Below, piece by piece: positions 54,409 through 64,000 of a stretch of DNA of 64,000 nucleotides. Within the stretch, counting starts at the first letter, position 1; every line of letters starts with the position of its first letter. Location: contig CM043704.1 in assembly GCA_023935145.1 (NCBI GenBank), positions 96,063,873 to 96,127,872 of the forward strand, written 5' to 3'. Under the pieces are notes generated by a model. It did no database searches, had not been told where the DNA came from, and saw only the letters and a program-made list of their open reading frames with translations. A program made the position numbers and the translations under genes. The DNA comes from Bretschneidera sinensis. Taxonomy: Eukaryota; Streptophyta; Magnoliopsida; Brassicales; Akaniaceae.

Positions 54409-55495
54409 TTAAGATTTTGGGTTCGGTGAAAATTGCATACCAGGCATGAAAGCATTGAAGGGAAATGGACATGGAGAAGGAAGAACAACTTCTACAGCAG
54501 CTGAACTTGAAGCTCTTGTAGTAGTATTGGCATTAACAGGAGCAGCTAGGGCACCAACATTGCTTTGATTAGGCTGCTGGGAGGAGGAGCTCTCGCCGAT
54601 GGTGTGATACTGACTTTGATCATCAGGGCCTTGATCATAGAGAATACCCTTAAACACATGCCCTCCAATACTTACAGTCGTTTGATATGCATACTGATCA
54701 ACTGCATCATCAATGGAACTCACTCGAACGCAGCGAAACATTGCCGGAGAACTCACTTCTGCCGGAAAATTCCCCTCTTCTAACCCTAGAGAGGATCCCA
54801 ACGTCATTCAAAACAAGTACTAAATTAAGTTTCCAAATTAACTTAATCAAACAATAAAGATGACTAGAAATAAAAATAATATAAAAGGAAAGGTTAATTT
54901 GTTGATCTCTCTTCTTTGTAGTTATTGTTCTTGTCAAAATTTAGTAATTTACACTCTTAATAAGGGAATATATAAAAGAAGAAAAAAGAAAGCTACTAGC
55001 TAGGGCTAGTGGGTCATTACTATGTGACCATCACTATCACAATTTCACCACAGCAAGCAAACTATATGTTTTTTTTTAAGTTAATTATATTTCACTATCT
55101 CTCTACTATACACATATCTAAAGAGATCTATAAGTACATGATGTGTGCAGTTAAGTAGTAGTACTGTTACCTGAAGAACTGGAAATCTTTCTAAGTCTTT
55201 TAGGGTTAACGTGTAGTGCTTGAAGCTGATGAGGGTTGTGCTGTTGTTGAACAGGAGGATGAAGTAGAAGGTCATGTTGTTGATCATGATGATGGGTCTG
55301 GGTCTGGGTCTGGCGCCTCGTATAGGTAGGAACCCAAGTGCTCTTTATGTGTGTTTGGCATTGAAACCCTTTGTTCTTGCAGCAAGTCCTGCATCTCATG
55401 TACACACAATCTTTCTTGGCTTGGTTTCCACACTCTTGACATCTTGTGCTTCCTCTCATCATCATCACCATCACCATCACCATCACCAACATCAT
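54409..55495 (-). CDS. SHI-related sequence (SRS/STY family) zinc-finger transcription factor, SRS3-like
   Basis: Two exons, 55495-55171 and 54785-54409 (233 residues). The RING-like zinc finger ([20 protein letters not shown]...[12 protein letters not shown]) lies at about residues 19-55 and the IGGH dimerisation domain ([20 protein letters not shown]) at about 140-160. A His/Gln-rich linker lies between them. The family activates auxin-synthesis genes and shapes shoot and gynoecium growth. The short N-terminus directly before the finger matches the small SRS3-type members. The start is uncertain: an ATGGTG repeat gives several in-phase ATGs (55495 to 55459); the first was taken. The intron falls between finger and IGGH domain, as usual. 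Confidence 0.92.
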
Positions 55496-58488
55496 TACTC
55501 GTACAAGGGCCAATCTACACCATTCATTTTCCCTTGTTTAATTTAGGTCTCCAAAAGCTTCTTTCCTTCTTCTACTGCTACACCATAGTAATACTTTGTA
55601 CTAGTACAACCAAAGAAGGGTTTTCTCTAGCTAGGTGGGTGAATTTTGTGGTAAGGTGGTTTTTGTACAAGGATTGGGTCTGTGGGTCATTTTACCACTA
55701 CCAGTTCTTTTTGAGTTCATGTGACATGTTGGGGGGAGGGAGGTTCTCCAGGATTTTTCAGTCACTGGGAAGGGGTGTTCACAAACTAATTGATTAAAGA
55801 TTTTGTTTTTGAAAGGAACTAATTCATTAAAGAATTGAAAGAGTAAGAACAGCCGCCATATATATAGAGCAATTAATTACTAAGCAAATAGCAAACATCA
55901 TCAAATTTAGTGTTAAATGGAATACAACACTTCACCAATTATATTACAAAAAGAATAAAAAAAAAAATAAAAGAAATTTTAAATCAATGTATTATCGAAT
56001 GAATATTATATTATTTTAAATTAATATATTATTAAATAAATATCATATCATTTATAATATTAACGTGATATTTACCTAATAAATATTATTTTAAAAATCT
56101 CACTCAGAGATTCTTATCTAAAAAGCCTTCATCACATGTAACAACAAAAGCGATAATTCGGTAAAATTTGTTTTTGTGTGTTTATTTGTGGTAGCTAGCA
56201 AGTGTAAGTTTATTAAAGAAAAAGAAAAAGGGGAATTAATGAAAGAAAATTTACCTGCTGGGTATTTCTCTTTGAATTTTAAAGTGATAGGAATATATAT
56301 TTTTTATTTGAACAGTTAACAAATGTATGGCATGGTGCATTCCAAGTTGTCTCAGACTGGCAGCTTTATTTTTACAATATGTCCTTGCGCCCACAAAGCC
56401 CTCGTTCTTTGGTTTCTTTAGAGACTAGACCTACAAATGCTAGATCCCTTAGCTTCCTCCTTTGTACTTACAGTTTCTGTGCAATTCCTTTATTTTGCCA
56501 CACTGGCCATACGCTATAGTTTTGGAATAAACTGAATTGAATTCAGTAACAGTAAAGAATACCTTTACACCCAAGAGAGAGCAGAGACCCATTATAAACG
56601 GGAATCATGATATTTTAATTTTTAAAATTTCGACATATTAAATTAGTAATTTTATATCACATCAAAAAATTTGATTAATAATTAATTATTTTATTTTTGA
56701 AAATTAGTGTGATGAGCAAGAAAAAATACATTATAACCAACTAGAGATAATTTCATATTGGTTCATATTACTTAAAAGTTAAAAAGCAGTGTTAATGGTT
56801 AAGTGTTAACCTAGACTATTGCATATATCCCCTTTTCCTACTTAAATAAACTGACATAGTAAACTGAGTTTAAATTTTAAATTAAATTCAAACGTGAGTT
56901 GATGAAATTCGTCCATGTCATCTCTCACAAGAAGAAGTGAATGTTTAAGCTGATCTTCACAGCTATTTCAATTATATACTTTATTGAGTAATAATATTGA
57001 GATAAAATTCTTACCTAGATCTAGTTTCTAACGTTAAGAAAATAAATATTTATTTTATAATTTTATCACTTATGTGTATCGAGAGTGAGCCATTGAAACT
57101 ATTGTTCACCCGTTGTGACACATAAAACGTGTTATCTGTGTTTATTTATGTAATAATTAATCAATTAATCATTTCACTAATGAAACATATGTTGTTTCTT
57201 GATCATTTCTGTTTGGCAATGTCGTTTAATTTGTCAATGACTAATAGATTATCTTCCATTTTGAGGAATCAAATACTCAAATAACTATGGAGTCCGGTGT
57301 ATAATGAGAAATACAAAGCTCTCAGTGCTTAAGATTGAATTCTTACACCAAGGCATAGGAATTGGAATTTGGAAAGGTATGCATCAATGTAACCCTTAAG
57401 CCCAATGGGTCTGCAATGAACCCAAAAAAAAATCACAAGAAACTGATTCAATCAGCTACAGACTCAAAGCTTTCAAATGAACCGTGAATTCGTGCTTCTA
57501 CTTATCCTCCAAAAAACCTAGTAGTCACCTTATTGAGAAAAAAGATTTTAAAAGTTCCGCAACCCATTCCTCCATCATATACAATTATCAAAGAGAAAGA
57601 AAGAAATAATCTCTTGCTTAGCACTAATCTCACTCTTCAACTTCAAGCATCTCTCTTCACAATCATTCTTGCAATTGACAAAATTTTAAAACAAGAGCAA
57701 GTTTCCGCACACTATTAAAATTTGTTCCATTGCTCCTCAAAATGCAAAAATTCTTGGTTAGATCGGGTGAGACTCGTTGAAAACTTTATTGTTAATTTTA
57801 AAAAATTTCACTAATAACATTATTTTTTGGATCTCACCCTTATAACAACTGTACCATTGAAAACATCCGGTCTGGCCAAGAACTCCTCTCTCAAATGTGA
57901 CCAAACTCATTCAACCAACAACTAACATTTGAAACGCTATGAACACTACATTCACAAAAACTTGGAAAATTAAGATAACAAGTTGATCTAACAAATCACA
58001 AAAGAAACCCCAAACCAACCGCAGCAAATACATTAAACCTGACAAAATCAATACTCACAGAACCCCCACCATGATCAGATCTTTTCAACCATATCCTTCA
58101 CAAAAAAGCTGATTTCCCATCGAACAAGTGCTCTCTTCAATAGCTTGCCCATTGACAACCCAAGGCTTCACATACAGATTACCGACAATCAAATGATCAT
58201 AATAGATTTTATTTCAGTCCTAAATTCGTCATCCCTACAACTATTTCCCCAAATGATCCCCAGAATGCATCAATACCGATTACCACAACCAAAGAAAAGA
58301 TTCATAAACAGTTAGACAATAACCAAGTTAATAACAATGGCATAAAGTGAGTCCAATTAACATAGCCTATTAATTAAGCAATCCAACTACAGTAATTACA
58401 GCCAAATCATAATTTTAACAAATACCCATTTTGAGATCAGATGTTTTGAACCACTTCCTCCCCAAATTACCCAATCTTTTTTGCCTTC
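55496..58488. other. Intergenic: upstream of the SRS gene, no gene seen
   Basis: AT-rich DNA. The only point noted is 58130-58185, where the minus strand resembles the C-terminal codons of the neighbouring gene (see findings). Other short frames look random. Confidence 0.45.
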
Positions 58489-59052
58489 TCAAAAACTGTG
58501 CTTCATTCCCAGCCCATGTTTACCATGAACGCACCCAGGCTTCACATACAGATACGGAGACCTCTTTGAAGTGTTCATCTTTGTAAAGGCTCTTTTCCCC
58601 AACTTCCTCATCCTCTGCCTCCCAAGTTTCCCACTCACAGACCGAGGCACAAGCTCATCGTCCAAATCGAACCCATCAACATCTTCTTCCTCCTCGTCTT
58701 CCACATCATAATTATAACCATAACGATTATACTGAAAACCCACATCATACACACGCCGCTCAAAATACGCATCATCGTCATCATGGAATGGCTCATAATC
58801 ACCAAGATCTTGATGGGTTTCATGATCATGGTTGTTTTGCGTGGGCAAAAGGTAGGAGGAGGAAAGAGAGAAGGAGTTCCAAGAAGCAATATCATTAGGG
58901 AGGCTACATACAGAGAGAGAATCATCAGAGTATTCAGCATCAGAGTTGTTGACCAATTCCCAGTCATCATTTTCTTCTACTCCAATGTATAATTTTTCTT
59001 CAAGGTCAAGGAACGCCATTGTCGGTACCATGCTGCTGCAGTTCATTGCCAT
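58489..59052 (-). CDS. Uncharacterised acidic plant protein
   Basis: A single-exon frame of 187 residues from the ATG at 59052 (a second ATG two codons on is an alternative). Residues 1-60 hold a DDWELVNNSDAEYSDDSLS segment; 75-130 are very acidic with a Tyr-rich part (YNRYGYNYDVEDEEEEDVDG). The C-terminus is basic (GKLGRQRMRKLGKRAF) and ends SPYLYVKPGCVHGKHGLGMK HSF. There is no signal peptide, membrane segment or known catalytic motif. The compact structured-looking tail after a disordered acidic body suggests a small plant-specific regulatory or binding protein; the function is unknown. Codon use and frame length argue that it is real. Confidence 0.75.
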   Translation of the reverse strand: MAMNCSSMVPTMAFLDLEEKLYIGVEENDDWELVNNSDAEYSDDSLSVCSLPNDIASWNSFSLSSSYLLPTQNNHDHETHQDLGDYEPFHDDDDAYFERRVYDVGFQYNRYGYNYDVEDEEEEDVDGFDLDDELVPRSVSGKLGRQRMRKLGKRAFTKMNTSKRSPYLYVKPGCVHGKHGLGMKHSF

Positions 59053-59273
59053 TTTCTCTCGATCTCACTTTTTTAGCGCTGTTCTTTTGATCTTTCTCGC
59101 TGAGGTGTGTTTTTCAAGACTTAGTTATTTGATTTCATTTGGGGAGTTCTTATATATACATTTAGTGGCCCGTTTGTCACGCAGAGGAGATAGCTATTGA
59201 AACACGTTTTCTAATCCAATCGTAGTACGCCACGTGTACAACACAGATGGTAGTTTTCATTTTTCGTGCCCCT

Positions 59274-59298
59274 CTTTCTTTCTTTCTTTCTTTCTTTC
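59274..59298. repeat. CTTT microsatellite
   Basis: Six or so tandem CTTT units upstream of the acidic protein gene. Confidence 0.85.
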
Positions 59299-59778
59299 CA
59301 TAGTTGATGTCTAAAAATAATAATTTAATGGATAATGTTTTAAGGTTTTCTAATTAGGAAACCCGTTAAGCATTCACTAACACAGCTAAATTGTTAAGAT
59401 GAGAATAATATTTTAAAATTAATATTTTTTTTTTATATTTAATTGAATTAATAAAAATTAAACCAGTAAATTTAATTTTTTTTATCTCCACTAAAATAAT
59501 ATCAAACCCTCACTGTATTAAAGATTATCACCCCTAAAAATAAAACCAAAAGAACACAACAACAACACCCATTGATTTCATTTCCCCGCAATCAATTTTA
59601 TTTCATATATTAGCCAGATCTGATTTAGGAAGACTAATGAGATATATGGGAATTGGGTTGGAGATTTTGACAAATCCCAGTATGGAAAGGTTGGGCAGCA
59701 ACGGTGGCAATTTTTGTTGTGTCTTGCAACTTTTCTTGTGGACGACAATTGTTGGAGATAATGAAAACCAGAAGGAGA

Positions 59779-59800
59779 GGGGGGGGGGGGGGGGGGGGGG
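59779..59800 (+). repeat. Homopolymer G run (22 bases)
   Basis: Flanked by purines on both sides (AGAAGGAGA and AAGGAAAAAAAAAA), making about 45 bases of pure purine. Confidence 0.9.
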
Positions 59801-62031
59801 AAGGAAAAAAAAAACAGTGTCCGTATATGATTTTGTCACCTTGTTTTGTGGTGGCCACTTTTCTTGAGAATTTCAGTCTGATTCTGATAGCTTTTTCTTT
59901 ATTTTTCTTAGTAAATCTGATGATCTTTAAAAAGAGGGATTAAGGAAAGACTAAAGAGAAGGAAAAAAAATTAATAAATATTACCTTTTCATTAAATAGA
60001 GATTAATTTTGTATCAACATAACAATCACTCGTCTTAATAGTTTACAGTGTGATAATATCATTATCATTTTTTTATTTTCAAGATTTGAGATAAATTATA
60101 ATTACTCGAAAGTCCATGTGTGTAATTACCCAATTTAAAGATAAATAGCATTATTAGAAAAAAAAGGAAAGAAAAGATAATATAATAACCAATTTTCTCG
60201 TGATGTTTATTTTTAGGCAGTGACGTGAATAAGCTCATATTTGGATTAGATTCCTGGCTGTTTCTTCCGCGTTTTACTGTTTTTAAAGCAATTGGATTGG
60301 AATTCGACATTTAAAGGCCACAATGCTGTAAGATATGCCCATCAACTTAAAGCCTGCTACTTTCAAATACTGGCCTTTTATTTTTGTTATCCTTTTTCTT
60401 GTGTGTGATATATATATATATATTGTTTAAAAAAAATAGTAAAAGCATCTTGTAGCTCTATGCCCAAATAACATGAACTATAATTTCATTATTACTAAAA
60501 AAATTAGGTAAATTACACTGTCATCCTTAAATGTGATATTAGCATACAATAGCAAGAGATTAAATCAAAGAGAAAAGATGAAAACCATGCTGAAGAAAAG
60601 AAATCGAAGCTACTAATTAACTAAAACGGAGTATCAGAATTACTTGAAGGAAATCACTATTGTTAACAAGTTGGAGTAATTTAGTTAAAATTATCAATCA
60701 GTTATCAGTAAGACGACACACATGCGCATCTGAAAGCGATTTTTCCACTCAAATGAAGCCACGTAAATTACCACCTAGGATTAAAATTGAGGCTGTACTA
60801 AATCGAAACCGTAATATAAGTTATGAGACTCAATTGGGACAAGCCAAACTGGAAGAACAAAAATAGAACCAAGTGCAACCTTCAAGGACATCCTTTTGTG
60901 AATTTACCCTCATCTTTTCCAGAATTCAAACTAATAACAGCTCTAGATCATTTGTGTTGTGCCAGTCATCCTACCACTACTAAACAACTTCTCAAATTAG
61001 CAATTAAATTCCTAACATACTCGTCATACCTTAGTCCTAACTAAAGAGTTCTATGCATTATTTTCTTGCTCTTAACTTTATCATTTATATGAATCCACAC
61101 CTTCCAATTCTTTTGCGTTTCATTAATTTCAACTTCCCTTACTTTTAGACATTTAACCCAAAATTCCTGCATGACTTTTAAATCTATAATCCACTAACAC
61201 GACTAGGCCATGACTTCTATTACTGGTTATTCTAAAAGGTTTTTAATGTCACTCATCACAAAATAAAAAGTTCACACCAGTTTCTAATGAATTTTAAGCC
61301 ATATGTCAAATCAACATACCAAAGATCCACAAGACTTCTCCTAATCTAGTGTCAGCAATACCGGTGCATAGCTCTCCTGTACGGTTGTTGGTAAACACTA
61401 ATAGTATAGATTCATTTCTGTGGCAAAAGTTACTATGGAAAATTCAGCCGTCAAAAAAAGATGCTTATGGCAGAGAAACATGAAAGGTCGTAAAATGGAG
61501 GAAAGAATAGTAAAATTAATATTTAGAAACAAACAGTACTTTCAGAAGCAAGTGAAACACCAACATCAAAGTAAAAAAAAAATATTGCCAAATGGAATCA
61601 GCATTCATTGATATAAATTCTTATGCATAATACAAATTATTTAAGTTTACCTTCAACGTCCCACAAACAAGATAAGTAACGTATCACATTTCTGTACCAG
61701 TACTGTAAACCAACATATTGAATTCCTGGTAACTATGATCATGCTTATGAACATTATCTAAATAAGAAGGGCTCATTGACTTGTAATTAACAAAAACAGC
61801 CCAAGACAAAATTCTCAAATCTTTTATTACATTCAAAATCATAATCAACTAAGTAAAGAGAGAAAAAGAAGAAACCCAAGACAAAATAGAAAAAACCTAA
61901 CTCTTCTATAGTTTAGTATTTCTTACCTCTCACCTGCAGATATGATTACAGAATCAATCAACATCACAACCTCCGTTGACTAAAGGTTGAACTGAAAGAA
62001 AGTTGAAAAATGTTCTGGTTCAGTAGCACAA

Positions 62032-64000
62032 TCATCGTATCTGAGAAGGTGAACAGAGCAAGCCTGAAGCATCCACACCAATGAAAGAAAGATCACAAAC
62101 GGTACACAGCTTCCCTTCCTGGCTAGGCACAAAACGGGAACTACAGTAAGGGCAAGAGACATCCTTCTGGCCTCGGTAAATTGGCACATAAGTCGCCCCA
62201 CATGTAACAAATGGGTTTCTGAAATCATAGTTCAACTCAGATGCATCTTTCATATTCTTCTCTGCAGCTTGCAGGACTTGTCTGGCGGTCTTTGCTTGGT
62301 TCTCAATGGTGGGGTTTGTCTCTAGTAGCCGTCTGGCAAAATTAGCAGCTGTAGCAAGGTTCTTTGCCTTGTAGCAAACAGTCATGGCATTTAGCAAGGC
62401 AAGCCTCAAGTGAGGCATTTGAAGGTTGCAGTGGGTGAAGTAGGCCGCAAGTTCCTGCTGCCTCACAGGATTGTCTTTAATTTCCCTCCTCTTAAGCTCC
62501 ATCTGCAGGCCAAGAACATACTCCTTGACTATAATAATCAATTCCTTAACCTCATCGACTTCCCATCTTGAATCAACAACAATCAGAGGAATTGTATGAA
62601 GAATGCTAAGAAAAAGACGAAGAGCCTCAGTGAATTTCCCAGCTGTTGGAGCCTTGTAACCAGCCTTGAGCTTCTCGTCCCACTGAGAGAAATCGAACAC
62701 CAATGCAGGTGGGCCCCTGACATTAGGACTAGTAGACTCATTCCATCCTCTTTCAATAGCAAGTGATATCACTGGAGTAGATGAAAATGCACGCAGATAG
62801 GTATGGCTGCCACTGTTAAGATCAAGAAACATTGATTTCAATGGAGTAAAGTTTTTTATTCCAAGTTGCCTGCTCAGCAACCGCATTGCAGTGTCAAAAT
62901 TGCCAGCTGCTGCATGTTCAGCAGCAAGAGATGATTTTTGAATCCAAATTTGACTTACAGGCATACCCACAGTTGGTGCCACAAAGACTGAAGAACGAGC
63001 ATTGACAGAGACCCTTGGTGTTTCTGCCTCAGGGGGAAGATCCAAATCCTCAATCTCCCATCCTCCGTCCTCATCATTTTCTTCAGCCAATTCTCCATCC
63101 TCCAAAATTGTTGCGACATCCCCATTCTGTAAGCCATCAACATCAACCATATCAAGTTCTTCACCCCAATCACCATCACCACCCTCTTCCTCTTCATCCA
63201 CGGCATCCCTGCCAACACTATCCAATCCACCTTCAAATATGCCTTTCACGACTCTCAGTAGGGGCCAATCACCACCACACATAATGGGGGCCGGCGGCAT
63301 TAAAAGGGAGGGTACTTTCCCTTCTGGCACAGAAGGAACATTATATCCCAACTCAGTTGCTATCCGCTCAGCAACATCCTGTAGCCCATGGACTGAAGCC
63401 GTGATGTAAGCAAGAGGCAAATGGCCAGCATTCTCTAAGATTTTAACACGTTCTCGGATATCACCCAAATACATGGCATTATGAAACTGACCCATGATGT
63501 CATTCTTAACTTCCGCAATTCTCAGCATCTTGGACAGCTTTTCCAAGTTCGCAGTAATAAGATACAGGAAAGATAACCTCTCAAAATTCTTTGTCCGCTG
63601 GTAGGCATATTCCACAATACCTGCATTGCCCTGGCGAAGGGCCTCCACCCCCAATCTATACCAGTGATCTTTCTCATCAATCTCCTTAGCAGATGCAACT
63701 GCAATTTGAATGTTCCCACTCTCTAGAGCCAAATTAAACCGAGTTCTCTCATCTCTCACGAAATGGAGAGCGACTTCTGGGAAACCTTTCTGTTGCAAGT
63801 ACGCAATCATTGCCTGCCCACAAAGCTGTGAGTTCTTTATCATGCTCATAACATGATCATATTTCTTATTTAATAGAGATTGCTTGAAAATATATTCTGT
63901 CGCATCAAAAACGATCACATTGTTCTTCCCATCCCGATCCAAGCAAAAGATCTTATTATTTGAAACCTTAGTAATGTAGATGGGGACATCAAGGGTTCTA
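62032..64000 (-). CDS. Coatomer subunit alpha (alpha-COP), C-terminal part
   Basis: The frame is open from the right window edge to the stop at 62032 (about 655 residues of about 1215), so the gene continues beyond 64000. It starts inside ...RTLDVPIYITKVSNNKIFCLDRDGKN and contains the helical region (DATEYIFKQSLLNKKYD, YRLGVEALRQGN), an acidic linker (EEEEGGDGDWGEELD, GWEIEDLDLPPE) and the COPI_C domain ending VCDLSFIGVDASGLLCSPSQ. Alpha-COP is part of the COPI coat on Golgi vesicles; its C-terminal domain binds epsilon-COP. No intron lies in this stretch. A CxxC pair pattern (CPYC...CTVC) near the end is the usual zinc-ribbon-like tail. Confidence 0.96.
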   Translation of the reverse strand, partial: RTLDVPIYITKVSNNKIFCLDRDGKNNVIVFDATEYIFKQSLLNKKYDHVMSMIKNSQLCGQAMIAYLQQKGFPEVALHFVRDERTRFNLALESGNIQIAVASAKEIDEKDHWYRLGVEALRQGNAGIVEYAYQRTKNFERLSFLYLITANLEKLSKMLRIAEVKNDIMGQFHNAMYLGDIRERVKILENAGHLPLAYITASVHGLQDVAERIATELGYNVPSVPEGKVPSLLMPPAPIMCGGDWPLLRVVKGIFEGGLDSVGRDAVDEEEEGGDGDWGEELDMVDVDGLQNGDVATILEDGELAEENDEDGGWEIEDLDLPPEAETPRVSVNARSSVFVAPTVGMPVSQIWIQKSSLAAEHAAAGNFDTAMRLLSRQLGIKNFTPLKSMFLDLNSGSHTYLRAFSSTPVISLAIERGWNESTSPNVRGPPALVFDFSQWDEKLKAGYKAPTAGKFTEALRLFLSILHTIPLIVVDSRWEVDEVKELIIIVKEYVLGLQMELKRREIKDNPVRQQELAAYFTHCNLQMPHLRLALLNAMTVCYKAKNLATAANFARRLLETNPTIENQAKTARQVLQAAEKNMKDASELNYDFRNPFVTCGATYVPIYRGQKDVSCPYCSSRFVPSQEGKLCTVCDLSFIGVDASGLLCSPSQIR

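Larger units (their letters stand above)
59053..62031. other. Intergenic, no gene seen
   Basis: Contains a CTTT microsatellite (59274-59298), an exceptional run of 22 G at 59779-59800, AT-rich DNA, and the 3' flank of alpha-COP near 61900-62031. No convincing gene. Confidence 0.45.

Noticed and set aside
58635..58970. Frames of 111 and 69 residues overlapping the acidic protein gene
   Set aside because: Out-of-phase readings of the GAT/GAA-rich acidic segment (Met-rich by consequence).
59603..59943. Pro-rich or Gly-rich frames around the G run
   Set aside because: They exist only because a homopolymer G run has no stops; no protein signal on either side.
60660..61044. Frames of about 70 residues in the alpha-COP 3' intergenic region
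   Set aside because: No recognisable protein, no splice context, and ordinary AT-rich composition.

Overview
The window is nuclear DNA of a eudicot plant. The genes have many short introns with GT-AG borders, the protein families are plant-specific (RD19-type protease, SHI/STY-type zinc finger, tonoplast-type V-ATPase subunit a), and the intergenic DNA is AT-rich and full of plant retrotransposons and hAT-like elements. The species cannot be named from the sequence alone.

Layout. 1-5.3 kb is a repeated block (copy A) that carries a 2.9-kb defective LINE. At 5.45-5.9 kb is the 5' part of an organellar ribosomal protein bS16 gene (-). 6.08-18.48 kb is a nest: a 2-kb hAT-like element with a perfect 8-bp target duplication holds an exon of ribosomal protein S3a, and a 10.4-kb SIRE-like Copia retrotransposon with apparently identical 1253-bp LTRs has inserted into that exon. 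Then follow a purple acid phosphatase gene (19.2-22.8 kb, -), copy B of the repeated block without the LINE (24.1-25.7 kb), an RD19-like cysteine protease (27.55-30.3 kb, +), an 18-exon V-ATPase subunit a gene (32.5-42.0 kb, -), a second hAT-like element of the same family carrying a broken PPR gene fragment (43.6-45.0 kb), an 18-exon MCM4 gene (45.4-50.9 kb, -), a two-exon SRS/SHI-family gene (54.4-55.5 kb, -), an intronless acidic protein gene of unknown function (58.5-59.05 kb, -) and the 3' part of the alpha-COP gene (62.0-64.0 kb, -, cut by the window edge).

The host genes are ordinary single-copy housekeeping or regulatory genes and show no sign of working together. The most unusual material is in the Copia element. 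Its LTR has ten copies of the 12-bp perfect palindrome CCAGTCGACTGG upstream of a TATA box, spaced mostly 21-22 and 31 bp, close to whole turns of the helix. A second array of the same palindrome, with the same spacing but different spacers, lies just upstream of another TATA box in front of a third ORF downstream of pol. This looks like a retrotransposon with two promoters governed by one unknown palindrome-binding factor. The same copy has an in-frame UAG between gag and pol and a one-base lesion near the expected gag start.

All exon borders were read by eye from splice sites, reading-frame continuity and remembered family similarity. No search was run.
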